From JBOHDX01 sp050700835 (GTDB lineage Bacteria; Actinomycetota; Actinomycetes; Propionibacteriales; Nocardioidaceae), in NCBI GenBank assembly GCA_050700835.1, contig JBOHDX010000129.1, positions 1 through 53,256 of the forward strand: a stretch of DNA of 53,256 bases, written 5' to 3'. Shown here one piece after another: positions 26,331 through 33,845 of this stretch. The first letter of the stretch is position 1. Each line of letters opens with the position of its first letter. The notes beneath the pieces were generated by a model, which was given only the letters and a program-made list of their open reading frames with translations, was not told the DNA's origin and did not search any database. The translations under genes were made by a program, and so were the position numbers.

Positions 26331-26861
26331 GTGGCTGAGCCCAGCACCGACGTCGACGAGACGACCGACATCCCGGCCGGGTCCGGAGCCGAGTCGAGCG
26401 ACGGCACGAGCACCGTCGCCTACAGTTCCGAGAGTGCGGCGGGACCGGATGCCCCGGTCCGACCGGCGAACATCGCCCCGGCCGGTGCCACCGGTCGGCG
26501 CAAGGAGGCCATCGCCCGGGTCCGCCTGGTGCCGGGCAGCGGCTCCTGGCGGGTCAACGGTCGCGACCTGGCCGACTACTTCCCGAACAAGGTGCACCAA
26601 CAGCTGGTCAACGAGCCGTTCGTCCTCACCGACCTCGTGGACCGCTTCGACGTGATCGCCCGCATCCACGGTGGCGGCATGACCGGCCAGGCGGGCGCGC
26701 TGCGCCTCGGGGTTGCGCGGTGTCTCAACGAGCTCGACGTCGAGGCCAACCGGCCGTCGCTGAAGAAGGCCGGGATGCTCAGTCGCGACGCCAGGATCAA
26801 GGAGCGCAAGAAGGCAGGCCTCAAGAAGGCGCGCAAGGCCCCGCAGTACAGCAAGCGCTGA
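26331..26861 (+). CDS. rpsI: 30S ribosomal protein S9
   Basis: S9's C-terminal Lys/Arg tail reaches the P-site tRNA. The core starts at about residue 55 (GRRKEAIARVRLVPGSGSWRVNGRDLADYFP) and ends with KKARKAPQYSKR. The first ~52 residues are an acidic, Ser/Asp/Glu-rich extension common in actinobacteria. The start is GTG 26331. glmM follows 18 bases after the stop. Confidence 0.97.
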   Translation: MAEPSTDVDETTDIPAGSGAESSDGTSTVAYSSESAAGPDAPVRPANIAPAGATGRRKEAIARVRLVPGSGSWRVNGRDLADYFPNKVHQQLVNEPFVLTDLVDRFDVIARIHGGGMTGQAGALRLGVARCLNELDVEANRPSLKKAGMLSRDARIKERKKAGLKKARKAPQYSKR

Positions 26862-26879
26862 ACCCGGGGCAACCGCACT

Positions 26880-28229
26880 GTGGGCCGCTTGTTCGGTACG
26901 GACGGGGTCCGGGGAGTCGCCAACCGCGACCTCACCGCCGAGCTCGCCTTGGACCTGGCGGTCGCCGCGGCGCACGTGCTCGCAAACGCCGGCGAGTTCG
27001 AGGGCCAGCGCCCGCTCGCGGTCGTGGGCCGTGACCCGCGGCTGTCCGGTGAGTTCCTCGAGGCCGCCGTCGTGGCCGGCCTCGCGTCGGCTGGTGTCGA
27101 CGTGCTACGGCTCCGGGTCCTGCCGACACCCGCCGTGGCCTACCTCGCCGCACATCATGACGTCGACCTCGGCGTGATGATCTCGGCCAGCCACAATCCG
27201 ATGCCCGACAACGGCATCAAGTTCTTCGCCCGGGGCGGGCACAAGCTCGAGGACGTCATCGAGGACGCCATCGAGCGCCGGCTCCGTGAGCCCTGGCCGC
27301 GACCGGTCGGCGACGGCGTGGGCCGGATCGGCGATACAAACCACGGCGCCGCCGACACCTACGTCCGTCACCTGCTCTCGACGACACCGCAGCGCCTCGA
27401 CGGGCTGAAGATCGTCCTCGACTGTGCGCAAGGCGCGGCATCGGAGGTCGCACCGGCCGCATTCCGGGCCGCGGGCGCCGACGTGGTGGCGATCCATGCC
27501 GAGCCTGACGGTCTGTCGATCAACGACGGTTGCGGATCCACCCACCCGGACAGCCTGCGCGCCGCGGTGGTCGCACACGGCGCCGACGCCGGGTTCGCCT
27601 TCGACGGCGACGCCGACCGGGTGCTGGCAGCCGACGCGGCCGGCGAGCTCGTCGACGGCGACCAGATCCTCGCCATCCTGGCGCTCGCGATGAAAGACGC
27701 GGGCACTCTGAAGGACGACGTCGTGGTGGCCACCGTCATGAGCAACCTCGGCTTCCTGCACGCGATGCGCGCCGCGGGCATCGTCGTCCGTCAGACGGCG
27801 GTCGGAGACCGCTACCTGCTCGAGTCGATGCGCGCCGAGGGGTTCGTGCTCGGCGGCGAACAGTCCGGTCATCTGATCATGACCGCGCACGCGACCACCG
27901 GCGACGGCACCCTCGCCGCCCTGCAGGTGGCTGCCCGGATGGCCGGCACGGGCAGCTCGCTGGCCGACCTGGCCGGCATCGTCGTCAAGCTCCCACAGGT
28001 GCTGGTCAATGTGCCCAACGTGGACAGGTCCCGCGCCGGCACCGATCAGCGACTCGCGGCGGCGGTACGCGCCGCGGAGGCTGACCTCGGCGATGGCGGC
28101 CGGGTGCTGCTGCGGCCGTCGGGCACCGAACCGGTCGTCCGGGTGATGGTGGAGGCCCAGACGCTGGAGCGGGCCAGACAGATCGCCACCCGGCTGTCTG
28201 CCGTGGTCGAGGACACTCTGGCCCTATGA
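26880..28229 (+). CDS. glmM: Phosphoglucosamine mutase
   Basis: GlmM converts glucosamine-6-phosphate to glucosamine-1-phosphate for UDP-GlcNAc synthesis. The 449-residue enzyme (GTG start, MGRLFGTDGVRGVANRDLT) has the phosphoserine loop ISASHNPMPDNGIKFF with Ser104, the metal-binding DGDADRVL near residue 245, the GEQSGH sugar-binding loop and the RPSGTEPVVRVMVEA phosphate site. It follows rpsI and works with GlmS at 33846. Confidence 0.97.
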   Translation: MGRLFGTDGVRGVANRDLTAELALDLAVAAAHVLANAGEFEGQRPLAVVGRDPRLSGEFLEAAVVAGLASAGVDVLRLRVLPTPAVAYLAAHHDVDLGVMISASHNPMPDNGIKFFARGGHKLEDVIEDAIERRLREPWPRPVGDGVGRIGDTNHGAADTYVRHLLSTTPQRLDGLKIVLDCAQGAASEVAPAAFRAAGADVVAIHAEPDGLSINDGCGSTHPDSLRAAVVAHGADAGFAFDGDADRVLAADAAGELVDGDQILAILALAMKDAGTLKDDVVVATVMSNLGFLHAMRAAGIVVRQTAVGDRYLLESMRAEGFVLGGEQSGHLIMTAHATTGDGTLAALQVAARMAGTGSSLADLAGIVVKLPQVLVNVPNVDRSRAGTDQRLAAAVRAAEADLGDGGRVLLRPSGTEPVVRVMVEAQTLERARQIATRLSAVVEDTLAL

Positions 28230-29152
28230 CCGTGCCGGCCGTCCGAGACGCCATCGACCTGCTCAAGCCCCACCTGAGCCCGACGACGCGGACCCGGTTG
28301 GTGCAGGCGCGGGTGCTGGCGAGGCGTCCCACCGCTCGGGCGAGGTTGCTGCCCGACTTCCTCGTTCTCGGAGCGATGCGCGCAGGCACGAGCACGCTGC
28401 ACCGGTACCTCTCCGAGCACCCCGACGTGGGAGCCTCGCTGCCCAAGGAGGTGGAGTACTTCAGCCGCTACCACGGTCGCGGCGAGACGTGGTACCGCCA
28501 GCACTTCCCGCTGGCCGGCCGCCGCTGGTACGCCGAACGGAACGGGCGGCCCCTGCGCGTGTTCGAGGCCACGCCGTACTACCTGTTCGAGCCGCGGTGC
28601 CCGGGCCGGGTGCATGCGGTGCTTCCCTCCGCGCAGCTGGTCGTCCTGCTCCGCGACCCGGTCGCACGGGCCTTCTCCCACCATCAGCACGTCACCCGGC
28701 TGGGACTGGAGCCGTTGCCGTTCGGTGCGGCGCTGGAGGCGGAGGAGGGCCGACTCGCCGCGGACGCGGACCGGTCGCGCGACGATCCCGCCTTCGTCTG
28801 CAACCGGCACCGGCACTTCTCGTACTTCTCCCGAGGCCTGTACGCACAGCAGCTCCAACAATGGCTGTCGTGGTATCCCCGGTCGAACCTGCTGCTGGTG
28901 GAGAGTGCGCAGCTCTATGCCGACCCGGCGGGGTGCCTGGACGAGATCTTGACGTTCCTCGGACTCCGGCCGTGGAGACCGCGGGTGTTCGGCAACTACA
29001 CCTACGTGGGTGCGGCTCCACCGCGCTCCGCCATCGACGCGGGTCTGGCGCGTGACCTGCGGGCGAGGTTCGCCGCCGCGGACCGCGAGCTGGAGACGCT
29101 GTGGGGACGGACTCCGAGCTGGCGCTCAGCGGGGATGGGCAACCCTGGTTGA
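28226..29152 (+). CDS. Sulfotransferase domain protein
   Basis: The 308-residue protein uses PAPS to sulfate an acceptor. The 5'-phosphosulfate-binding loop is LVLGAMRAGTSTLHRYLSEHP-like at about residues 45-66; the 3'-phosphate-binding motif is VVLLRDPVARAFSHHQH near residue 139. It resembles bacterial heparan/Nod-factor-type sulfotransferases. The start overlaps the glmM stop (ATGA), suggesting coexpression, though the acceptor cannot be inferred from context. Confidence 0.85.
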   Translation: MTVPAVRDAIDLLKPHLSPTTRTRLVQARVLARRPTARARLLPDFLVLGAMRAGTSTLHRYLSEHPDVGASLPKEVEYFSRYHGRGETWYRQHFPLAGRRWYAERNGRPLRVFEATPYYLFEPRCPGRVHAVLPSAQLVVLLRDPVARAFSHHQHVTRLGLEPLPFGAALEAEEGRLAADADRSRDDPAFVCNRHRHFSYFSRGLYAQQLQQWLSWYPRSNLLLVESAQLYADPAGCLDEILTFLGLRPWRPRVFGNYTYVGAAPPRSAIDAGLARDLRARFAAADRELETLWGRTPSWRSAGMGNPG

Positions 29153-29201
29153 GCGCGCGAGGTGGGCGGAAAACAAGGTGAGGCCCACACGCCGGACCGG
29201 C

Positions 29202-29207
29202 TAGCCT
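29202..29207 (+). promoter_or_regulatory. -10 hexamer for leaderless GNAT transcript
   Basis: TAGCCT lies 8 bases before ATG 29216, which places the expected transcription start at or next to the ATG. A -35 is not obvious, and no Shine-Dalgarno is present. Confidence 0.45.
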
Positions 29208-29215
29208 GCCCGGTC

Positions 29216-30256
29216 ATGAGCACCGAAGGCGTTGAGGTCGTCGCGCTCGACGTCACCGACGACCAGCAGTTCGCGGCGTACCACTCGGTCGTGGTCGAGG
29301 CGGACGGCGAGGGGCACGACTACCCCGCCCCATGGGCACTGCACGAGCTGAAGGTCATGCACACCCGCCCGAACCGGATCGAACGGCTCGAGTCCGCGGT
29401 TGCCGTGCGCGACGGCGAGGTCCTCGGTGCGGTCGACGTCTTCTCGCCGCTGCTGGACAACCTGCACACCGCGTTCGTGTTCGTCCACGTGCCGCAGCGC
29501 AACGCCCGGCAGGGGATCGGTGGCCTGCTCGCCGATCATTCCCTCGAGCTGGTCCGCGCGGACGGGCGGCGTTCGGTCAACGCGATGCTCACGGCCGCCA
29601 AGATCGGCCCGGACGGGTCGCGCGACCGCAGCATCGACACCGGCTCGGCGTTCGCCGCCCGGTACGGGCTGACCGAGCGGCTCGTCAACGTGCAACGCGT
29701 CGCGGACCTCCCCGTCGACGGGTCGATGCTGCAGCGCCTGGTCGACGAGGCGGCCAACAAGCACCGCGACTACGAGATCGTGGCGTGGGTCGGTCCGTGC
29801 CCGGACGACTACGTCGACTCCTACTGCACGCTGCGCTCGATCCTCATCACCGAGGCGCCGATGGGTGACCTCGACATCGAGGACGAGGCCTGGGACGAGG
29901 AGCGGTTGCGCGAGGAGGAAGAGGAGATGGCGGCGATGGAACGGGTCCCGTCGACCGTTGCGGCGGTCGCCCACGACGGCTCGCTGGTCGCGCACACGCA
30001 GGTGGTGGTGCCGATGCATGAACCCGGCGTGGTGCACCAGTGGGACACGCTGGTGCTGCCAGACCACCGTGGCCACCGTCTCGGCCTCGCGCTGAAGGCG
30101 CGCAATCTGGTCTGGCTGGCCGACCACCACCCGGAGCGCACCTGGATCACCACCTGGAACGCCGAGTCCAACCAGGCGATGGTGGCGGTCAACGACGCTC
30201 TCGGCTTCCGTCCGGTCGAGCTCACCGCCGAGTGGCAGGGGGACGTCGAGTCGTGA
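29216..30256 (+). CDS. Tandem-GNAT acetyltransferase A
   Basis: The 346-residue protein consists of two GNAT-like halves. The first (residues ~10-165) has VFVHVPQRNARQGIGGLLADHSLELV as its acetyl-CoA loop; the second has TLVLPDHRGHRLGLALKARNLVWLA, with WNAESNQAMVAVNDALGFRPVE at the end. It is paralogous to the next gene. The stop overlaps the next start (GTGA at 30253). The substrate is unknown. The double fold resembles that of mycothiol synthase, but this is not enough to assign that function. Confidence 0.8.
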   Translation: MSTEGVEVVALDVTDDQQFAAYHSVVVEADGEGHDYPAPWALHELKVMHTRPNRIERLESAVAVRDGEVLGAVDVFSPLLDNLHTAFVFVHVPQRNARQGIGGLLADHSLELVRADGRRSVNAMLTAAKIGPDGSRDRSIDTGSAFAARYGLTERLVNVQRVADLPVDGSMLQRLVDEAANKHRDYEIVAWVGPCPDDYVDSYCTLRSILITEAPMGDLDIEDEAWDEERLREEEEEMAAMERVPSTVAAVAHDGSLVAHTQVVVPMHEPGVVHQWDTLVLPDHRGHRLGLALKARNLVWLADHHPERTWITTWNAESNQAMVAVNDALGFRPVELTAEWQGDVES

Positions 30257-31272
30257 CTCAGGTACGCCGGCTGGGCCGCGATCAGGACAGCGACCTGCGG
30301 GCCTACTTCGCGGTGCAGCTCGAGGCCCAGCTCGACCATCGAGCAGTGCCGCCGAGCGCGTCCTACGACGACTGGCGGATCAATCTCGACGACCCCGACG
30401 AGCCGACCACGATCTGGGGTGCCTATCGCAACGGTGAGCTGCTCGGTGGGGCGGCCGGCATCACGTTCGTGCACGGCAACGAGCACCTGATGGCGATCGA
30501 GCTGCGGGTGCTGCCCGCGCACCGTCGGGCCGGTGTCGGGACCGAGCTGCTGCGGTCGCTGGCGGCCGATGCCACCGACCAGTCCAAGCACACCCTGCTC
30601 GCCGAGGTGGTCGAGCCGGCCGGGATCCCGTTGAGTAGCAGCCCGGGCGCACGCTTCGCGGCCGCCCACGGATTCACCACCGGCCTGGTCGAGCTGCATC
30701 GGGTGATCGACCTCCCAGTCCCTCTCGAACGCTTCGACGCCCTTGCGGCCCACGCCGCGCGGCGCTCCATCGGCTACACGCTGATCGCGCACGGCAACCG
30801 GTGCCCGGACGAGCACGTGGACGCGGTCTGCGCGATGCTCACCTCCTTCATGGAGGAGACACCGACCGGTGATCTCGAGGTGGGGGAGGACAGCTGGACG
30901 CCGCAGCGGCTGCGGGCGGCGGAGGATCGGCGCGAGCGGCAGGGCCGCCGGCAGTTCGCGACGCTCGCGCTCGACCCCTCCGGACGGGCGGTGGGACTGA
31001 CGTACCTGTTCAAGTCCGCCGCGACCGACGGCAAGGTGACCCAGGCCGACACCCTCGTGGTGCCGCAGCACCGCGGGCACCGGCTGGGGCTGGCGATGAA
31101 GGTGGCGAACCTTCGCCGGATGCAGGACGCGCTGCCGGAGGCGACGTATGTCGGAACGTGGAACGCCGAGGTGAACGACGCGATGGTCCGCGTCAACGAA
31201 CAGCTCGGCGCCACCCCGCGGGAGCGGATGCTCGACGTCCAGCGGCGCGTCGACGGTCGGGCGGTCAGCTGA
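30253..31272 (+). CDS. Tandem-GNAT acetyltransferase B
   Basis: This 339-residue protein has the same two-domain layout as the preceding one. The N-terminal acetyl-CoA loop is ELRVLPAHRRAGVGTELLRSLAADA; the C-terminal one is TLVVPQHRGHRLGLAMKVANLRRMQ. Strong identity in the C-terminal halves (HRGHRLGLA, TWNAE, and a VN.LG segment) shows a tandem duplication. The 3' end overlaps the convergent DUF389 gene by 8 bases. Confidence 0.8.
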   Translation: MTQVRRLGRDQDSDLRAYFAVQLEAQLDHRAVPPSASYDDWRINLDDPDEPTTIWGAYRNGELLGGAAGITFVHGNEHLMAIELRVLPAHRRAGVGTELLRSLAADATDQSKHTLLAEVVEPAGIPLSSSPGARFAAAHGFTTGLVELHRVIDLPVPLERFDALAAHAARRSIGYTLIAHGNRCPDEHVDAVCAMLTSFMEETPTGDLEVGEDSWTPQRLRAAEDRRERQGRRQFATLALDPSGRAVGLTYLFKSAATDGKVTQADTLVVPQHRGHRLGLAMKVANLRRMQDALPEATYVGTWNAEVNDAMVRVNEQLGATPRERMLDVQRRVDGRAVS

Positions 31273-32218
31273 CCGGTCTCACTCCCCGGCGCTCGCCCAC
31301 CTGATGCCACACCGCGCGCTGGACGAGGAGCGTGACAGTGCCTGCCACGATCATGCCCGCGATGTTGACCAGCAGCTGGACCAGCGAGCTGCCGGCCTCG
31401 TGGAAGTCGCCGACGGCCAGGGTCAGCGCGATCGTGCCGGCAGCGGGCACTGTGGTCACCGAGATGAACACGCCCACCAGCGCGGCCGACTTGGACGCGG
31501 TCAGGCTCAGCACCCCGGCGGTGCCGGCCAGCAGCGCGACGATCAGCGACCAGATGTCCGGCTGCACGATGAAGTTGGTCATGGGGCCGGTGCTGGCGCG
31601 GCGGGCGTCGATGCCACCGAGGGCGTACGCCACGGCCCACACCGCCAACGACACGGCGCTGGCGATCGCGAAGCCGCCCAGCAGGGTGGCCAGTCCGGTG
31701 GGGACCAGCCGGGTCCGCCAGCGCGCCAGCCCGTAACAGATCGCCGATACCGGCGCGAACTCCGGACCCACCACCATCGCCCCGACGATCAGGATGGGTT
31801 GGTCAAGGTAGCGGCCGGTCCCGGCGATCAACGTGGCCAGCACCAGGAAGGTCAGGAACGACCACGACATCCGCGCGTCGTCGTCGGCCTTGGCCTCGAT
31901 CGCGTCCCAGATGACTCCGTCCTCGGGCCGGCCCGGCGCCGCCCGCTCGGCGTCGTCGGCGGCCTTGGACAGGATCGTGTCGGCCTCGTCGAGGGCGATG
32001 GATCCGGCGTCGTCGACGTGCAGGGCGCGCAGGTCGGCGATCACCGGGTTGGCGTTCTCCCGCGCCAGGTCGAACATCAGCAGGTCGCCGCTGCGGCCGT
32101 CCCGGCACTGAGCCACACCGCGTACGACGACCCTGTTGACGACGGTGACGTCGCCGTCGATCCGCTCGATCACGGCGTCGGTCGTGTCAGCCGGCGCGAT
32201 CACGCGTACGTGCAGCAC
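31265..32218 (-). CDS. DUF389 membrane protein
   Basis: The 317-residue protein has a soluble N-terminal part (residues 1-~115, VRVIAPADTTDAVIERI...) and about six hydrophobic segments from residue 120. The LDQPILIVGAMVVGPEFAPVSAICYGLA motif is typical of DUF389/TIGR00341 proteins. Their function is unknown. The gene is downstream of the PIN-toxin gene in the same direction, with a gap of 12 bases. Confidence 0.85.
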   Translation of the reverse strand: MLHVRVIAPADTTDAVIERIDGDVTVVNRVVVRGVAQCRDGRSGDLLMFDLARENANPVIADLRALHVDDAGSIALDEADTILSKAADDAERAAPGRPEDGVIWDAIEAKADDDARMSWSFLTFLVLATLIAGTGRYLDQPILIVGAMVVGPEFAPVSAICYGLARWRTRLVPTGLATLLGGFAIASAVSLAVWAVAYALGGIDARRASTGPMTNFIVQPDIWSLIVALLAGTAGVLSLTASKSAALVGVFISVTTVPAAGTIALTLAVGDFHEAGSSLVQLLVNIAGMIVAGTVTLLVQRAVWHQVGERRGVRPVS

Positions 32219-32230
32219 GGCTGCATCCTG

Positions 32231-32659
32231 TCAGGGCAGTGGGGGCGACAGCCGCAGCCCGCCGAACCTGGCGAGGCCGCGATCTGTGGAGACCAAGGTG
32301 GCGGCATTCTCCAACGCGAGTGCGGCCAGCGAGGCGTCCGGGACGTCGTTGGCCCTCAGCCGGTGATCTCGGACAAGGCGGCAGAAGATGCCCCAGTGCC
32401 GTAGGCCGGCGCGCACCCGAACCGCGGATCCCCCATCCAGCACCGCGTCGCAGAACTCCAGGGCGGCCTCCGGCGTCGACGGGTCGCGGTAGATCCGGTG
32501 ATTCGTGGTCGGCCGGAGCAACCCGGCCAGCGCCACCTCAGGGAGCCCGACGCTCTCCTCCCCGGTGAGCGCGCCCTCGAGCCATCGCGTGTACGCCTCG
32601 TGCCGGGGGCTCTCCCGCCGGAAGGCGTGGACGAGCACGTCGACGTCAAGCAGGAGCAT
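32231..32659 (-). CDS. VapC-like PIN-domain toxin
   Basis: The 142-residue protein starts at ATG 32659 (MLLLDVDVLVHAFRRESPRHEAYTRWLEGAL). The acidic PIN active site is visible: Asp5, Glu41 (GLPEVALAGLLR), Asp105/Asp108 (ANDVPDASLAAL) and Asp126 (STDRGLARF). Such proteins are Mg-dependent RNases that cut tRNA or rRNA. No full VapB antitoxin is found upstream; only a 37-codon ORF overlaps its start. Confidence 0.88.
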   Translation of the reverse strand: MLLLDVDVLVHAFRRESPRHEAYTRWLEGALTGEESVGLPEVALAGLLRPTTNHRIYRDPSTPEAALEFCDAVLDGGSAVRVRAGLRHWGIFCRLVRDHRLRANDVPDASLAALALENAATLVSTDRGLARFGGLRLSPPLP

Positions 32660-32759
32660 GCGGGGGTTCGTTGTCGTCCAGCAGCTGGTCGTCACCGTGG
32701 GTGAGCACCCAGTCGGGGACCAAGACCGCCGGCGGCCACTTCCCACGGTGACCTGTCAC
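32646..32759 (-). CDS. 37-codon ORF overlapping the PIN gene start; possible antitoxin or its remnant
   Basis: GTG 32759 opens a short frame reading MTGHRGKWPPAVLVPDWVLT and then an Asp/Glu-rich stretch ending EPPHAPA, with its stop inside the PIN gene (14-base overlap). Stop-start overlap immediately before vapC is how antitoxins are arranged, and an acidic C-terminus fits a toxin-wrapping tail. The usual DNA-binding half is missing, because a stop codon lies just upstream in the hairpin region. It may be a decayed antitoxin. No homologue is recognised. Confidence 0.35.
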   Translation of the reverse strand: MTGHRGKWPPAVLVPDWVLTHGDDQLLDDNEPPHAPA

Positions 32760-32812
32760 TTCTCATGGGATGCACCCCATGAGAAGTGCCGACGTACCAC
32801 GAGAACGTGGTA
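32757..32812. terminator. Two adjacent hairpins between coaA and the PIN gene
   Basis: CACTTCTCATGGG (32757-32769) pairs perfectly with CCCATGAGAAGTG (32776-32788) over 6 bases; TACCACG (32795-32801) pairs with CGTGGTA (32806-32812) over 4 bases. They lie just after the coaA stop (32833, minus strand) and just before the 37-codon ORF. They may end coaA transcription, or serve as the operator of the toxin locus. Confidence 0.6.
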
Positions 32813-32832
32813 AACCGGCGCCGCGCCGCGCC

Positions 32833-33822
32833 TCACAGCTTGCGGAGGCGGACCCATCGGATCGAGTGGTCGACGTCCTTGCGCAGGACCAGCGTCGCGC
32901 GGCCACGCGTGGGTGCGATGTTCTCGGCCAGGTTGGGCCCGTTGATGTCGTCCCAGAGCATCTCGGCCTGCGCGACTGCCTGCTCGGTGGTGAGCGTCGC
33001 GTAGCGGGTGAAGTACGACGCGGGATCGCGGAACGCGGTCTCGCGCAGCCGCTGGAACCGGCTGACGTACCACTGCCGAATGTCGCCGGCGGCCGCGTCG
33101 ACGTAGACGGAGAAGTCGAAGAAGTCGCTGATCGCCAGACCTGGCCGCCCGTCGAGCCCCGCCCGCGCCGGCTGCAGCACGTTGAGCCCCTCGACCAGGA
33201 CGATGTCCGGGTGGTGCAGCGTCACCTGCTCGTCGGTGACGTCGTAGAGCAGGTGACTGTAGAGCGGGGCGCTGGCGTCGTCGCGGCCGGACTTCACGTC
33301 GATCACGAAGCCCAGCAGGGCTTTGCGGTCGTAGGACTCGGGGAAGCCCTTGCGCCCCAGCAGTCCGCGGCGCTCGAGCTCGGCGTTGGGCAGCAGGAAG
33401 CCGTCGGTGGTGACGAGCTCGACCCGCGGGTGCTGGGGCCAGCGTGCCAGCAGCTCCCGCAGCAGCCGAGCCGTCGTCGACTTGCCCACCGCGACCGAGC
33501 CGGCGATCCCGATGACGAACGGTGTCCGCTGCGGTTGCGGACGGTCGAGGAACTGCTCGGTCGCCCGGTGCAGCGCGCCGGCGTGCCGTACGTACAGGCT
33601 GAGCAGCTCAGACAGGGGGAGGTAGACCTGGCGTACCTCCTCGAGGTCGAGCCAGTCGCCCAGACCCCGGACCCGCTCCACCTCCGCACCCGTCAGCGGC
33701 AGCGGCGCGTCACCGGCCAGCGCCGCCCAGGCGTCCCGGTCGAGCTCGACGTAGGGGCTGGCCTCGCGGCGGGTCGGGCCCGGGCCCGGCGCGGCGGACG
33801 CGCTCGGGTGGGAGGTCGACAT
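32833..33822 (-). CDS. coaA: Pantothenate kinase type I
   Basis: This enzyme phosphorylates pantothenate, the first step of coenzyme A synthesis. The 329-residue protein has the P-loop GIAGSVAVGKST (105-116), VTTDGFLLPN, LLYDVT and the C-terminal WDDINGPNLAENIAPTRGRATLVLRK, all family-specific. The N-terminal ~20 residues are disordered. It is transcribed divergently from glmS with only 23 bases between the starts, so its promoter must lie inside glmS coding DNA. Confidence 0.97.
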   Translation of the reverse strand: MSTSHPSASAAPGPGPTRREASPYVELDRDAWAALAGDAPLPLTGAEVERVRGLGDWLDLEEVRQVYLPLSELLSLYVRHAGALHRATEQFLDRPQPQRTPFVIGIAGSVAVGKSTTARLLRELLARWPQHPRVELVTTDGFLLPNAELERRGLLGRKGFPESYDRKALLGFVIDVKSGRDDASAPLYSHLLYDVTDEQVTLHHPDIVLVEGLNVLQPARAGLDGRPGLAISDFFDFSVYVDAAAGDIRQWYVSRFQRLRETAFRDPASYFTRYATLTTEQAVAQAEMLWDDINGPNLAENIAPTRGRATLVLRKDVDHSIRWVRLRKL

Positions 33823-33832
33823 GGCGACACCT

Positions 33833-33838
33833 TAGGCT
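33833..33838 (+). promoter_or_regulatory. -10 hexamer for leaderless glmS transcript
   Basis: TAGGCT lies 7 bases before ATG 33846 in the 23-base space between the divergent coaA and glmS starts. No Shine-Dalgarno fits between. A leaderless mRNA is expected. Confidence 0.5.
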
Positions 33839-33845
33839 GGCGGCC

